NCBI GenBank assembly: GCA_025617745.1
Contig: CM046864.1
Location: 25,027,152 to 25,091,151, forward strand
Reading direction: 5' to 3'
DNA length: 64,000 nucleotides
Source: Heliocidaris erythrogramma
Taxonomy: Eukaryota; Echinodermata; Echinoidea; Camarodonta; Echinometridae
In this document: positions 1 through 11,300 of the stretch, in pieces
How the letters are laid out: the number at the start of each line of letters is the position of its first letter
Numbering within the stretch: the first letter of the stretch is position 1
The notes under the pieces: model-generated
Told to the model about the DNA's origin: nothing
What the model saw: only the letters and a program-made list of their open reading frames with translations
The model's database searches: none
Translations under genes and position numbers: made by a program

Positions 1-31
<31 letters not shown>

Positions 32-34
32 TTT

Positions 35-183
35 GACTAACGGGTACATTAGGTCGACACCTAACAATGGAGTTTATTCCGTCATAATAGCGACCCCTAC
101 ATTAGGTCGACAGTTGGTACATTAAGTCGACAGTTGAACAAAGAAAAAGAACAAAAACTGTCCTCCTAATGTACCCGTTAGTC
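35..183. repeat. MITE-like element with 19-bp terminal inverted repeats
   Basis: The ends at 35-53 and 165-183 are inverted copies of GACTAACGGGTACATTAGG. Inside, a short word around ACATTAGGTCGACA occurs three times in direct orientation. The element sits in an (AT)n microsatellite (1-26 and 186-220), as expected for insertion at TA. It has no ORF. Its interior shares a segment with the next element at 226-346. Confidence 0.7.
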
Positions 184-225
184 GTTTATATATATATATA
201 GATATATATATATATATATTAAGCT

Positions 226-346
226 GGATTCCGCATTTGGGAGACACGTAACAATGCAGTTTATTTCGTCATAATAGAAACCACCGCTTTACGGAGACGC
301 GAGGAACAATTAAAATGACAAAGCCGTGTCTCCCAAATGCGGAATC
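226..346. repeat. Second MITE-like element, 22-bp perfect inverted ends
   Basis: The ends at 226-247 and 325-346 are perfect inverted copies containing TTCCGCATTTGGGAGACACG. The interior shares AACAATG.AGTTTATT and CGTCATAATAG with the 35-183 element although the ends differ. It is flanked by (TA)n at 186-220 and 354-383. Confidence 0.7.
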
Positions 347-351
347 TAGAG

Positions 352-383
<32 letters not shown>

Positions 384-386
<3 letters not shown>

Positions 387-668
387 GTGAAAGGAAATAC
401 GAGCATAATGGTTGCGTAACTTAATCAAAGTTCCCCAGAGCTGTCCTCCTTTTTGAAAATTTTGCAAAGGTTAAAAAAATCGAACCCGGGTCGTTGGCTT
501 TAGAACGCCAATGGTCTAGTGGTTAAGGCATTGGCGTTCTAAGCCAACGACCCGATTTCGATTCCCGGCGGAGACATTTTTTAACCTTTGCAAAATTTCA
601 AAAAGGGAGGACAGCTCTAGGGAACTTTAAGTTAGCCAACCATTATTCTCTCATTTCCTTTCTCATTG
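384..668. repeat. Large palindrome (about 130-bp arms) centred on a tRNA-like core
   Basis: The left arm (about 384-512) and right arm (about 530-668) are imperfect inverted copies. Matching blocks include the run ending in GAGC/GATAATGG, AGTTCCC, CTGTCCTCC, TTTTGCAAAGGTTAAAAAA and GGGTCGTTGGCTT.AGAACG. The only unpaired part is about 18 nt. It looks like a snap-back inverted duplication of a tRNA-derived repeat. Confidence 0.7.
504..575 (+). pseudogene. tRNA-like relic, anticodon loop resembling tRNA-Arg(UCU)
   Basis: TGGTCTAGTGGTTAAGGC matches a tRNA D-arm/A-box. TTGGC-GTTCTAA-GCCAA forms a 5-bp anticodon stem with a 7-nt loop whose middle reads TCT. GATTTCGATTCCC resembles the T-arm/B-box. 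The 5' side does not make a good acceptor stem with the 3' side, so this is judged a tRNA-derived relic or SINE head, not a working gene. Confidence 0.5.
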
Positions 669-2820
669 TATTTATTTATTTCCACGAGTTGCCAAAGCTG
701 TTGTATTATGTTATTTCCTTAAAATTATAATTATATATAATATATAACGACGCCAGACCCTTTTCTCCTACATGAATGCCCCCTCTCTCCCCCGTCTTTC
801 TAATTGGTGAAATTAACGATATATCTACATGTAATTTCATATAGATTATTGAACACAAGAAATTGATCTTAACCCTAACTAGGCAAAAAAAATCGGGAGG
901 GGGGGGGGGCCTGGGCCCCCCCCCCCTCCCGAATTTTGTACGTGGCCTCGCGACGGCTGAATCTTTCGCGCTCAAATTTCATGACTTTTCCCCCTGATGT
1001 TTCACGCACATTTTGATACCTCATTTATGTGCATCGGTCATACGGTTCTGGTGTCAGGTTACAATTATTGATCACAGTCATGTCAAGCAAAATGATCAAA
1101 TTCTCCATTCATGTGTGTATTAGCCTATGGCAAAAAAGTAACCATTCCTAGTAATCATTACAATTTCTTGTTAATTATCACAATATTCATTTAACAAAGA
1201 TGCTTTATGGTTGGCAAACAATAGAATACATTAAAATTCAAAAACAAAAAAATACATAAGATTAAAAACAAAGAAATACATTATTGGCTTGTAATACACA
1301 TGACACAGCTAATTTGCATATTAATGAATATTAATGAATAAAACACTGTTTTACCCAATTTTCTTTCTTTTTATGTATTTGTGAGTCTTAGAGGTCCAGT
1401 TACAGCCAATATTCAATCCATTTTCATCTTCATATAGAAAAATTTACCATTTTGAGAAAAAAAAATCAAAAAAATTTGCATATTATGTAATAAAATAATT
1501 AATAAAAAAAAACGAACAAGAATATGGAAAAAATTACACCGGGATTGTGTTATACACAAGTTAATCTACATCTTAGCATTGCATTACTTTTCCATCAATA
1601 AAAAGAATCTGTAATAATTGCAAAGAGCACTGACTTTATATTTAGTTGCATTTTATTGTATTTTTGAAATTGTATTTCTCTTCCACAGTTATGTTTTGCT
1701 ATATATAATTGAAAGGGGAAACCTGTATAGACAAAACCCCGAATAATATTTAGCATTTTCCCGTTATTTTGATTAACTTTTCCTCGAATACTGAATCATA
1801 TCACTCTTAAATATGATTATTAGAGCTATTTGGATATTATACTTATACCTCATTCTATCATTTTATTATGGCACTAACCCATGCTATCTCCTCCATCTCC
1901 CCCTCTCTCACCGTTTCTCTCTCTCTCTCTCCCATGGTGAAACTAACAAAATATCTACATGTAACTTTAGTCATTGTGCCAATCTTGATTTTCAAAAAAG
2001 ACAATAAGCCTTTATTTGTCAAAAAAACAACTCCAAAACAAATGCAATATCAAATTTTGAGAATTTGCAAACTTAGAATGTCGAAAGAATTAAATCATAT
2101 AAATATATTGTATAAATACATCAAATATCTTTAAATAAAGCACATCCCATTCTACCCCCCCCCCCCTCTCTCTCTCTCTTTCTCTATCCATTCTCTACAT
2201 TCACAAGGCATTACTTTTCCATAAATCAACAATTTGTAACAATTCCAAATAACACAAAAATTACATTTAGTTGCACTTTGTTTAAATTTTATTTTCTCTT
2301 CCTCAGTTTTGTTTACCACTGGCAAAAACTAAGGCAAATCAAAACATTTTTTTCATTTCAACTGCGTGGATTAGGAAATCAATACATATTATTGTCAGAA
2401 TAGCAACATGATTATGTCATATTTTTTAATTTATCTTAGTTTTTTTTCCGACCAAGATATTTAACTAACAATCACATTAGTACAGCTCTCATATTTGGCA
2501 CTGTTCTGTAATGTTGTTTATCTCAACAAAATGGAGTCTACTTTGGATTTTGGTAATTTGATGCTAACAAAAATAATTGGTGCTACAAAAACTAGGCAAA
2601 ACTCATGTCAAATATTTGCTATAACCCTATGAAAATCTGAAATTTTAAAAGGAATCTAAAAAATTTTCAATTACCTTAGAGCAAATCTTTCATATTGAAA
2701 GTTACATTTCAAATCAAAATATAACAAGTTAATTTACACATGGAAAAGAATTTGGTAGTTCGTAAATGATTTTACAAGAAGGGATTGGGATTTTCTTTTA
2801 CAGTGGAATGTCATTCAAAG
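669..2820. other. AT-rich non-coding stretch with simple repeats
   Basis: No coding signal was seen. It contains a perfect G/C hairpin at 894-931 (a poly-G run facing poly-C), a CT microsatellite at about 1907-1933 and a poly-C plus CT tract at 2150-2180. The rest is plain AT-rich sequence. ORFs here are short and of low complexity. Confidence 0.6.
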
Positions 2821-2929
2821 GTTAGCAGATATGAAGAGTACATTTAATTAAAAGACATGAAATGAGATTGAAAGGATTTTCAAACCCCTTTCTGAGCCAT
2901 GGGCATAACAAAAAAAATAGAAATGTCCA

Positions 2930-4140
2930 TTGCCGCGCAATGCGAATGTATCCCCCCGCACTTGCAGCGATTCGAAAGAGGGACAAAAAACCTCCCCCTC
3001 CCCTCCCCTCCCTCAAACAAAAGGATGGCGTAGAGATTCCCGCCAGTGGCGCAGACTATTGGCAAAACTAGGAGCTGCATCAACGAAAACAATGTGTGTA
3101 GATTAGCCGTATAATGCAACTCTATTGAAAATTCGAAAGTCGTCTGTCAAGAAATGTGACCTCAGAGCGCACACAAGATATCCAGTAAAATATGACCTTT
3201 GACCCTATGAAAGACGTAACACTGGGGGCAGCATCACCAGAAACTGTAGAGGTCTAGAGTAATCTATGATGGGCCTCCATCCAAAATCTGAAATAAATCA
3301 GTCAACAAATGTGTCCTCCAGAATGCATGCAACCAAAATATGACATTTGACCCTATAAAAAGCGGAACACTGGGGGCAGCATCAGCAAACACTGTGTAGA
3401 CTTCACTAAGACACATCTCCATATCAAATTTGAAAGAAATCCGTCAAGAAATGTGGAAGCGCACAAGGTATGACCTTTGACCCTATAAAGGATGAACAAT
3501 GAGGGCAGCATTATCAAAAAGTATAAACTTGTAGATTCAACAAGATACATCTCCATAAAAACTTTGAAAGAAATCCATTACGAAATGTAGCCTGCAGAGT
3601 GCACTCCAACGTATGACCTTTGGCCCTATAAAAGACAGGACACTGGTGGCAGCATCACCAAAAATTATAGGTTTTTAGATTACACCAAGAGACACCTTCA
3701 TTTAAGATTTGAATGAAATTCGTTGAGAAATGTGACCGCTTGAGCGCACACAAGGGCGCACACAAGAGTTCACATAAGACATGTATCGTATCAAAATATG
3801 ACCTTTGACCCTATAAAAGAACACTGGAGGCAGCACACCAAAATCTATAGGTTTATAGATTATACCACGAGACACCTTCATGCAAAATTTGAACATAATC
3901 CGTTGAGAAATGTGACCGCTAGAGCGCACACAAACAATCCCCCAAAATATTGCCTTTTACCCTATAAAAGTAGGAACACTGGGGGCAGCATCACCAGAAA
4001 TCACAGGTGTCCAGATTTTACCCAGATACACCTCCATACAAAGTTTGAAAGAAATCCGTTGAGAAATGTGACCGCTAGAGCGCACACAAGAATGTGACGT
4101 GAAAGTATCCTCCGGCATTGTGCCGGGGGGGATACAATAA
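2930..4140 (-). repeat. Dispersed tandem-repeat element, copy A (about 6-7 units)
   Basis: A unit of roughly 115-190 bp recurs with the words TTTGACCCTATAAAA, ACACTGGGGGCAGCATCACC, GAAATCCGTTGAGAAATGTG and GACCGCTAGAGCGCACACAA. The array is bounded by GTATCCCCCCGCAC near 2950 and TATCCTCCGGCATTGTGCC near 4105, which look like inverted ends. The same element, in the opposite orientation and with more units, lies at 39085-41150. ORFs inside are by-products of the repeat. Confidence 0.75.
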
Positions 4141-4406
4141 TGCCCAGATTTTCTTAAAAAGGCGTACTACATGTTTGGACTAACTGATGCTTGTTTCTTC
4201 TGAAATCACAAACGGTTCAATTCCGTTTTGAAGTGTGTCCCTGCGATGGGTATTTGATGCCAAAAGCTGAGCAATGAAGTGAAGAATTAGACCCCCTAAA
4301 ATTGGCCATGAAAGTTCCTTTCTCAGGACTGTTCATAAAACTTTAATAGGGCAAAGAAATAGAGAACAAAGAAAGGGATGCATATGATTTTTCACAAAGT
4401 GTAAAT

Positions 4407-4565
4407 ACAGTGAAACCTGTCTATAAAGACCAGTCAAGGGGAGATGAGAAAGTGGTCTTTATGTACAGGTTCCTTTAATACATATTTCAATGAGAAAACA
4501 GTTTTCAAGGGAAACAAAATTGATGGTCTTTATAGACAGGTGGTCGCTAAAGCCGGTTTCACTGT
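4407..4565. repeat. MITE, ACAGTGAAACCTG-type ends
   Basis: It begins ACAGTGAAACCTGTCTATAA and ends with the inverse TAGACAGG...TTTCACTGT. The interior has the phrase GGTCTTTAT(A/G)..ACAGG. Relatives lie at 7811-7987 and 20290-20478. Confidence 0.65.
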
Positions 4566-4882
4566 AGTACAAGCAAGGGAAACAAAGTCAGCTTGCATTG
4601 ATAAGACGTAGATAATTGCCAACATAGAAAATCAAAGATATATTATAAATAAAAAAGAACATAGATACAGGCATTTAGTATTCCACCCCTCATACATTTT
4701 ACAGTGATGGTACAAATATTTACAAAAGAATCATTTCACGTATATTACAACAAGGCGTGATAACATAGATAAATGTTGCCGTTTGAAGCCAGTTATATAC
4801 ATCATTTGCAAATGCAATTATATATTACTTTACAACTTTATATCTTAGTATTGAAAAGGTGGAATACATTGGATGTCCCAGT

Positions 4883-5300
4883 AATAATAATAACTAGAAA
4901 GGCCGTCAAAAGCGGCAGACCCACACCTTAGCGGCGCTACAGAGTAGTTGCAATACTATACTAACCATGGGGTCAAAACTACAAGGTTACACAGAATTTG
5001 CAGGCGTCAACCGATCATCACCAAAATCTAATCGATTCTTTCCTGTCACTATCCGAACTGAAGTTCCTATACTTTATTATGGGGTCAAAACTTCAAGGTC
5101 ACACAGAATTTGCAGGGGTCAACCGATCATCACCAAAATCTAATCGATTCTTTCCTGTCACTATCCGAACATTCCCTGAAAATTTGGTGCAAATCCGTTC
5201 ACCCGTTCTCTAGTTATCTTGTACACAAACAAACATACGGAGCCCTTTACATAACCCTGCCGATTTTATCGGCGTGGGTAATAATAATAATAATAATAAA
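4883..5300. repeat. Dispersed repeat with an internal 111-bp direct duplication
   Basis: GGGTCAAAACT.CAAGGT.ACA through TTTCCTGTCACTATCCGAAC occurs at 4971-5062 and again at 5082-5171, about 111 bp apart. The flanks (TAGAAAGGCCGTCAAAAGCG at the left, CCGATTTTATCGGCGTGGGT at the right) resemble element ends. The overlapping short ORFs derive from it. Confidence 0.55.
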
Positions 5301-5355
5301 TGTAACTTATATAGCGCCAAATCCACTCTTTGGAGTGCTCAGGGCGCATGTACAA
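5275..5355 (-). repeat. 3' end of a SINE/LINE-type repeat with (ATT)n tail
   Basis: A (TAA)n run followed by CTTATATAGCGCCAAATCC. The reverse complement of this pattern occurs at 15735-15850 (GAGCGCTATATAAATATCC plus ATTATT) and a diverged form at about 19310-19375. This is the arrangement seen at microsatellite-tailed 3' ends of retroposons. Confidence 0.45.
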
Positions 5356-6181
5356 ATTAGTTAAGAATTGAACAGAATGTTTTTACATGATTTTTACAAC
5401 AATCAGATGTTATGCACTTTTTGATGTCTTCAGGAACAGTAGAACATTCCCCATAGATCTGTGCCAAACAGAGCTATGTTTGATATTATTTTCTAGTACA
5501 TGATTCGCTATCTAATAATAAAGATAAACTTGGTTCTGGTTATGAGTTTACATGGTGAAAGAACTTGGCCCCAAGCAATTCGGAAAAGTTGATCATGTCT
5601 ACAGAAGATGTGGTGTATCCTGCAAGGTTTTGGAATCCTCAAAAATGATAAGAGATTGGCCCAATCTCGGGGCAATTTCTACACCAACTTAGTGGAGATA
5701 ATCCTAGCTTTTGACAGAAATGGATTCCTCTTTACTATGGGGTTGTATATTTATATATAAATACTCTGTATGAAACATGTAACTAAGACTCAAAGTTGGT
5801 ATGTCGTGATTTCTCCACTCATTGAGCTTCATAGAATCACAAATCAAACGCACCCTAATTGATCGAAATCAGTAACACAGTTGAATTCTCGCCAGGTATT
5901 TCACACACGATTAGAAACATTTCCAGAAAATTTTCACTGGTAAAGTACAGGAGAGGAGGGTTATACCATTTTGTTTTTACCAGATGAGCCGGAAAAGATA
6001 GCTACACATGCTCAAGCTCCCTACTTTGTACAAGAATAAATATGATGCCTGAAAGCGTTTGAAATAGGGAGGTTTCAGAACCTGGAATCGGGCAATATAA
6101 CCTGGAAATATGGCATTCCTGAAGAGAGGAGCGCAATACAGTGGAAATTTGTTATAAAGAGCTCCGATATAGCAAGATTCC

Positions 6182-6321
6182 TGGGGAGCGTTTCATCAAG
6201 CGTTTTGTCAGTGATTTTTACCGACAACTGTTATAAGCTACTGAAATGCTTGCATCTGATTGGCTGAGAGCAAAATTGTCAGTAAAAGTCACTGACAAAA
6301 CACTTGATGAAACACTCCCCT
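6182..6321. repeat. MITE of the GGGGAGCGTTTCATCAAG family
   Basis: Inverted ends GGGGAGCGTTTCATCAAGCG...CACTTGATGAAACACTCCCC enclose CTGATTGGCTGAGAGCAAA, the inverse of a CCAATCAG box. A nearly perfect second copy lies at 53099-53238 and a fragment at about 12030-12066. Confidence 0.75.
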
Positions 6322-7098
6322 GATATAACAAGGCAATTTTGCTGGTCCCAGGTCTTTGTTCTTTTGTTTTTTTACCCTGATATAAGGAGATTCCTTATAT
6401 ACCAAGGTCATTTTCACGGTCCCAAGGTCATCGTTATAGCGAGTTCCCACCGTGATAATCAAATGGCCCCTTCTGTAATGTACTGAAGTTGCTTTATGGA
6501 CAATTCTCCAGTGTCCGTGATATCCAAAATCAAAAATAACAAATACCATTGCCAAGAAACAGACCACGTTGTTACCAGCGTTACATGTACACATTCCGAA
6601 AATTTGCTTACAAAATCATTAATTTCAAAATATACATGCACACAAATTAACAAATGATGACTCATGCTACTTTGCCTGAGTTTTCAATTTTTTCCTAGTT
6701 TTTCTATGTCAAAGAAGAGAAAGATCTTAAGTTCATTGTACTTTTTTTTCAAGAGTGAATAATATACATTACCACTTGTAGGCATAGATAAAGAAAAGTG
6801 GTCAGTATATTCTGACGAAACAATAGTATTGTAGATAATAACCTACTAAACTGCGAGTCTGTTCTGTCAGTGATTTCCCTGTGCTGAACTAGACAAACTG
6901 GTCCAGAACTGATCTAAAACAGTCCCAGGCCCACCTTACGAACGGACTTCTGTTCACTTCTGTTCAAAGTTTACTAAGGGTAATTGTCTCCCTCAAAAAA
7001 GTAAAATATATTTTGAAGAACGCATATCAGAAAGGCCAACTAGCTACCATGGCCAGCTTCTCTATAACTCTTTGGTGCCCTTAAACGACAGATTTGAC

Positions 7099-7539
7099 TG
7101 TACGGGGTTGTCAAGATCTGTGCAAGAGAAGCAAAGGAGGATAACCCCGATGTAAGGTTCCAACGACCCTTGACAGAGCATTGCACTTCAGAAATCAAGA
7201 ATACTGCTGCAGTTCATGTTATACAAGATGCAGGAACTTCCACTGGTCACCGAAAGAGGATCTTCGGGAAAACGCTGCAGCAAGAAGCGGCCCCACTGGC
7301 GCCACAGGCTGTGCTCAGTGGGCGCGGGCAATGGTGCTCGTGACACGGCAGTACCGCAGGAATCGGAAGAAGATGTTGATGACAAAAGCCCAGAGGTTAC
7401 GGGCGAGCTGGGAGCGAGCGATGAGAACACGCCAGATGACTACGATGAGGATGGTGTTGAACGTCCATCGGATATTGCGCAACCTGTAGGAGGAGAAATC
7501 AGCATTGAAATGAATTCAATTGTGCTAAGAAAGAAATGA
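7099..7539 (+). pseudogene. Coding-like fragment of unknown family, apparent frameshift
   Basis: I do not recognise this sequence. From about 7099 one plus frame is open to about 7332 and reads as a mixed, non-repetitive protein (YGVVKICAREAKEDNPDVRF... through HVIQDAGTSTGHRKRIFGKT). It then stops, and a different frame continues to a stop at 7539 with an acidic tail (QESEEDVDDKSPE, DENTPDDYDEDG) and the end SIEMNSIVLRKK. GC content is clearly above the surroundings. No start codon or splice sites were convincingly placed. It may be a retroposed or transposon gene relic, or exons of a gene I cannot assemble. It is not the missing FAR exon, which would be on the other strand. Confidence 0.35.
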
Positions 7540-7810
7540 GACCCTCGTTAACTCTTTCTGTACCACCCACTTTTTGGACGTTTGTCATCAAAAAATTTTC
7601 AAAGATAATTTTGACAGAAACACTTTGTTTCATTGAAACATTCTATCCAAGAGAATATTGTTAGGTAACTGAGAATTCCTTTCAAGGACCTACTTGTCAA
7701 GGCCTCCACAAAACTTGTGACCCAACTGTGACTAGACTTAGATAAGAAGATATAAAAATGTTTTTTTCTTTCTCACTGAGGTCCGAATTATCATATCATC
7801 ATCATTATAA

Positions 7811-7987
7811 AGTCAAACCTGCTTTAGCGACCACCTGTATAGAAAGACCGTCTATAAAGACCACAATTTCCCTTGAAAAGTGTTTCTTATTGAAATGTGT
7901 ATTAAAGAAACCTGTACATAAAGACCACCTGCTTATGAAGACCGCTTTTACTGTCTCCCTTGAGCGGTCTTTATAGAAAGAGAAACC
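7811..7987. repeat. MITE, relative of 4407-4565
   Basis: Shares AAACCTGCTTTAGCGACCAC, GTATAGAAAGACC and GAGCGGTCTTTATAGA with 20290-20478. Confidence 0.65.
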
Positions 7988-8007
7988 AGAGTCAGAGAAA
8001 AGGCCTG

Positions 8008-8125
8008 GGGCCCAGTTTCATAAAACTTGTTATCAATAACCAATGATAAATTTCTTTGACAAATATGCCGTCAGCCAATCAGATTCAATGACTTCAGTAG
8101 CTTGTAACAATTATTGTATCTTGGT
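8008..8125. repeat. MITE fragment, TTTCATAAAACTTGTTATCA family
   Basis: Starts GGCCCAGTTTCATAAAAC and contains AGCCAATCAGATTCAATGA. Family members with both ends are at 10688-10831, 16338-16475, 18365-18495, 18553-18690 and 55602-55747. A decayed piece is at 44783-44856. Confidence 0.65.
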
Positions 8126-8241
8126 CAGCTGTGGATCACAGTGAGGTCATACCAGTCGCACAAATGGCACCGACTGGCTCCAAAATTACCAGTTTCTCAT
8201 GACTGTAGCTACAAGCTGGCTTATTACTGCAAATTACTTAC

Positions 8242-8369
8242 ATTCTAAGATGGCTGCGTGCTGCAGGGAGGTCATTCATGTCTTCATTGAGTACGAATCT
8301 CTTGGTTCCAAGGCAATAGGCTTCTAGGTATGACGGCCAGTGGAGGGGTCTGACGTCAGTGAAGTAAAC
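8242..8369 (-). CDS. FAR coding exon 12 (FAR_C domain)
   Basis: Residues 421-462. Reads [19 protein letters not shown], then [18 protein letters not shown], matching the conserved FAR_C HW..Y...YC.G.K....E sequence. Acceptor CACAG before 8369, donor AT|GTAAGT at 8242/8241. It ends in phase 2, so another exon must follow. Confidence 0.9.
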
Positions 8370-11300
8370 CTGTGATAATGGAATTATTATTATTCATAAC
8401 TGGATTATGATCATACATATCTTCATTGAGTGCGATTGTCTTGGTTCCAAGGCAGTAGGCTTCTAGGTACGACGGCCAGTGGAGGGGTTTGGCGTTGGTG
8501 AAACAGATCTGAGGATAGGTGAGCATATGAGGATGGATGAGCCTATGAAGGTGTTGCTCTGTATTACGTTACAGTTGTGGTAATCTTGATGTCATCTGCT
8601 CTTACAGTGTCAGCAGGGCATTAGCTATATCAGTTATCACAAGAGTTAACACCTTATAGCTCTTAAGAGACAGTGTAGTCTTACCTTGAACATATCGATT
8701 GCATTGTTTGGGGGAATGATAGCTTTTGCAACGAGTAGATTTTAGGGGATTGGTTCTCAAACTGACGTTTGTAACCGTAATTTCTTGTCATATTTCGAAT
8801 ATGAGGGTATTTAAAGAGCAATCCTTTTCAGGGGATATTTCTACTATGATGTTCTTCCAAACTGACATAAAAGGAATGAGAGAGCTCACAGATTATTTTT
8901 CACCCCTTCCCAGAACTCGGCCTTCTCTATAATGAGATAGAAGTCTATAAGAACTCACCTTCCTATCCTCCTCGCTCATGGCGGCTGAGAGGGCTATCGT
9001 ATTCTGGTTGGTCCACTCCCACGTGTTGTTGGTGAAGTACTTCAGAGTGTGCACCATCTTGGTGATCTTACTGTTCACCTTCAGCATCCTGCAAAAGACA
9101 CACATTCAACCTCGGTCAAGGGTCAGCGATACTTTTCATGGTGGAGACTCTGAATTGTAGGTTTAGTTTTTCAGGGTTACACCATGCCATCTTTCAAGGA
9201 ATAAGAGCCCCCGCAAAGGGCTGGTGAGCTCCGCTAAGAGCTCTGTGGTTCTAGATGTTTTGATGAGTATGCTCTGATCGTCATCAGGAGAATGACTAGA
9301 ACACTGCTAGTGGAGGCTATTTGTTGCCTACGAAGGGATCCGATTCACAGCCTGCTCATTTCTGATTGCCGCCAATCGGAAATGCAAGTGAATTTTATTC
9401 ACGGCTGCATTCTCATTCTGGTTCACTGGTGGCGCTTTAATTCTTCTAAATTCCTCTAATTAAATCTTTTTGAAAGATTACATGGTGTAACCCAGAAAAA
9501 CTAAACCAGCAATTCAAATTCAGAATTGTCATTTTCATTCACCAAAGACGTCCTGCAAAAGAAACTAGTACTGCGCAGGACAAATTCACAATGTGCATTA
9601 CATGTTGTTATAAAAATTAAAACAAGATGAATGCGACTGCGTCTCCTATATGCCTCCGCCTAAATTCAGTTGATGGCTCAAACTGTTCTAGAAATATTTG
9701 ATAACGAGGCTAAAAACCAGGAATTTCATGTAATTTCATGTAAATTGACCTCTGTGACCTCTGACCTTTGACCTACTTACACCAAAATCTAATCAGTTCC
9801 TCTTTCTATGGGGATACATACTGGTACCAAGTTTGAAGTTCTCACCTCAAACAGTTCTTGAGATATCGCGGTAACGGTGCTAAAAACCAAGAATTTCATG
9901 TAATTGCATGTAAATTGACCTCTGTGACCTCTGACCTTTGACCTACTTACCCCAAAATCTAATCAGTTCATCTTCGTATGGGGATACATACTAGTACCAA
10001 GTTTGAAGTTCTCACCTCAAACAGTTCTTGAGATATCAAAGTGTCAGGCTCTTCCTATGGCACTAATAACCATAATTCCGTAATTAAAATACAAAAATCC
10101 TCATTTCTGTGTGGAACCATTTCATGACAAAAATTACAGTAAATAGTATGGATGGAGAGATCAGCGCTTGGACTGCCAGATATCGGTGGACTACGTGAAG
10201 CCAAGTTTACCCTAGACCACTTTCAAGAATAAGCCAGTTCGTAATTAGTTAATGGTACAAATGACCCTGAAATGACCTTGATTTGTACGCGCACGCGCAT
10301 CGTGGTGTGCACACTATGAAAGCGTATAGAGGTCAATTTCACTCGGTACAAATGACCTTTAGCTGCACATGCGTAAAATGTAAGTTTGAACTGGCTTATA
10401 GGGGACAAGGAGGAGTACATACATAGGTTTCTTTCCTCGTAACCTCCTGTAGCAATCGATGATGTAGGCTGGGATCTTGGCACCAACCATGTTGAAGTAC
10501 TCAAAGGCCAGTCTGTCCATGAACAAAGCATAACAGTAAAAGAATCAATTCTAGACCCAAAAGGTGCATTATTTTATCCTACAGCACTGTTGTACGGAAG
10601 AAACATGATATTCTAGATGTAGTCTGTCGTTGGAGAGCTAACATGATGTTAACTATGAGTGAGAGGTTATAAATTAGCACCCTCCTGGGCCCCATTTCAT
10701 AAAACCTGTTATCCATAACAACTACCCCATTTCTGTGACAAATCTGCTCTCAGCCAATCAGGTTCAAGGATTTCAGTAGCTTATAACAATTTTTCTAACT
10801 TGTTATTGATAACGGGTTTTACGAAACTAAGCCCTGTACTGTTATGCGCAATTGAATGTGACATTGAATGAATGGGGAAGCTCTGTCCCTTCAGCTTTCT
10901 TATATTGGCTAAGTCATACAAATATATATATCGGGAATTGCACCAGAAATGGTTAATATTAATGAAAATGTTGCTTTGGGTATTTCAACTCCTTACTGAA
11001 GATTCAGTTCATTGGAATATCCAACAAATTCCATTAAACTAATAACTAATTACTTCTACAAATTTAAATGCCATAATCAGCATGGTAAGATTTGGTGTAT
11101 GGGTATTCGATACATGTATAGAATTTGCTCTATGTTCATACAAAGAGAAGAGACGTGTTCTTACGGGTTCTTGGTGAGCGCTGCTCTGGGCCGTCTGAAC
11201 ACCTTCTCAAGTGGTATTCTGTTGTACAGGTCTGGGATGATTTCTGTGACAGATACACAAGAGATAGACAAGGTTAAGATTGAGTAAATGTAAACCAGTG

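Noticed and set aside
504-575. Functional tRNA-Arg gene
   Set aside because: The acceptor stem does not pair and the sequence is part of a large palindrome.
2930-4140. CRISPR-like spaced repeats
   Set aside because: Whole units are repeated with gradual divergence, not identical short repeats with unique spacers, and the sequence is clearly eukaryotic.
6289-6665. Hydrophobic minus-strand ORFs as the missing FAR tail exon
   Set aside because: They overlap a MITE and do not align to the FAR C-terminus in any frame; no phase-2 acceptor fits.
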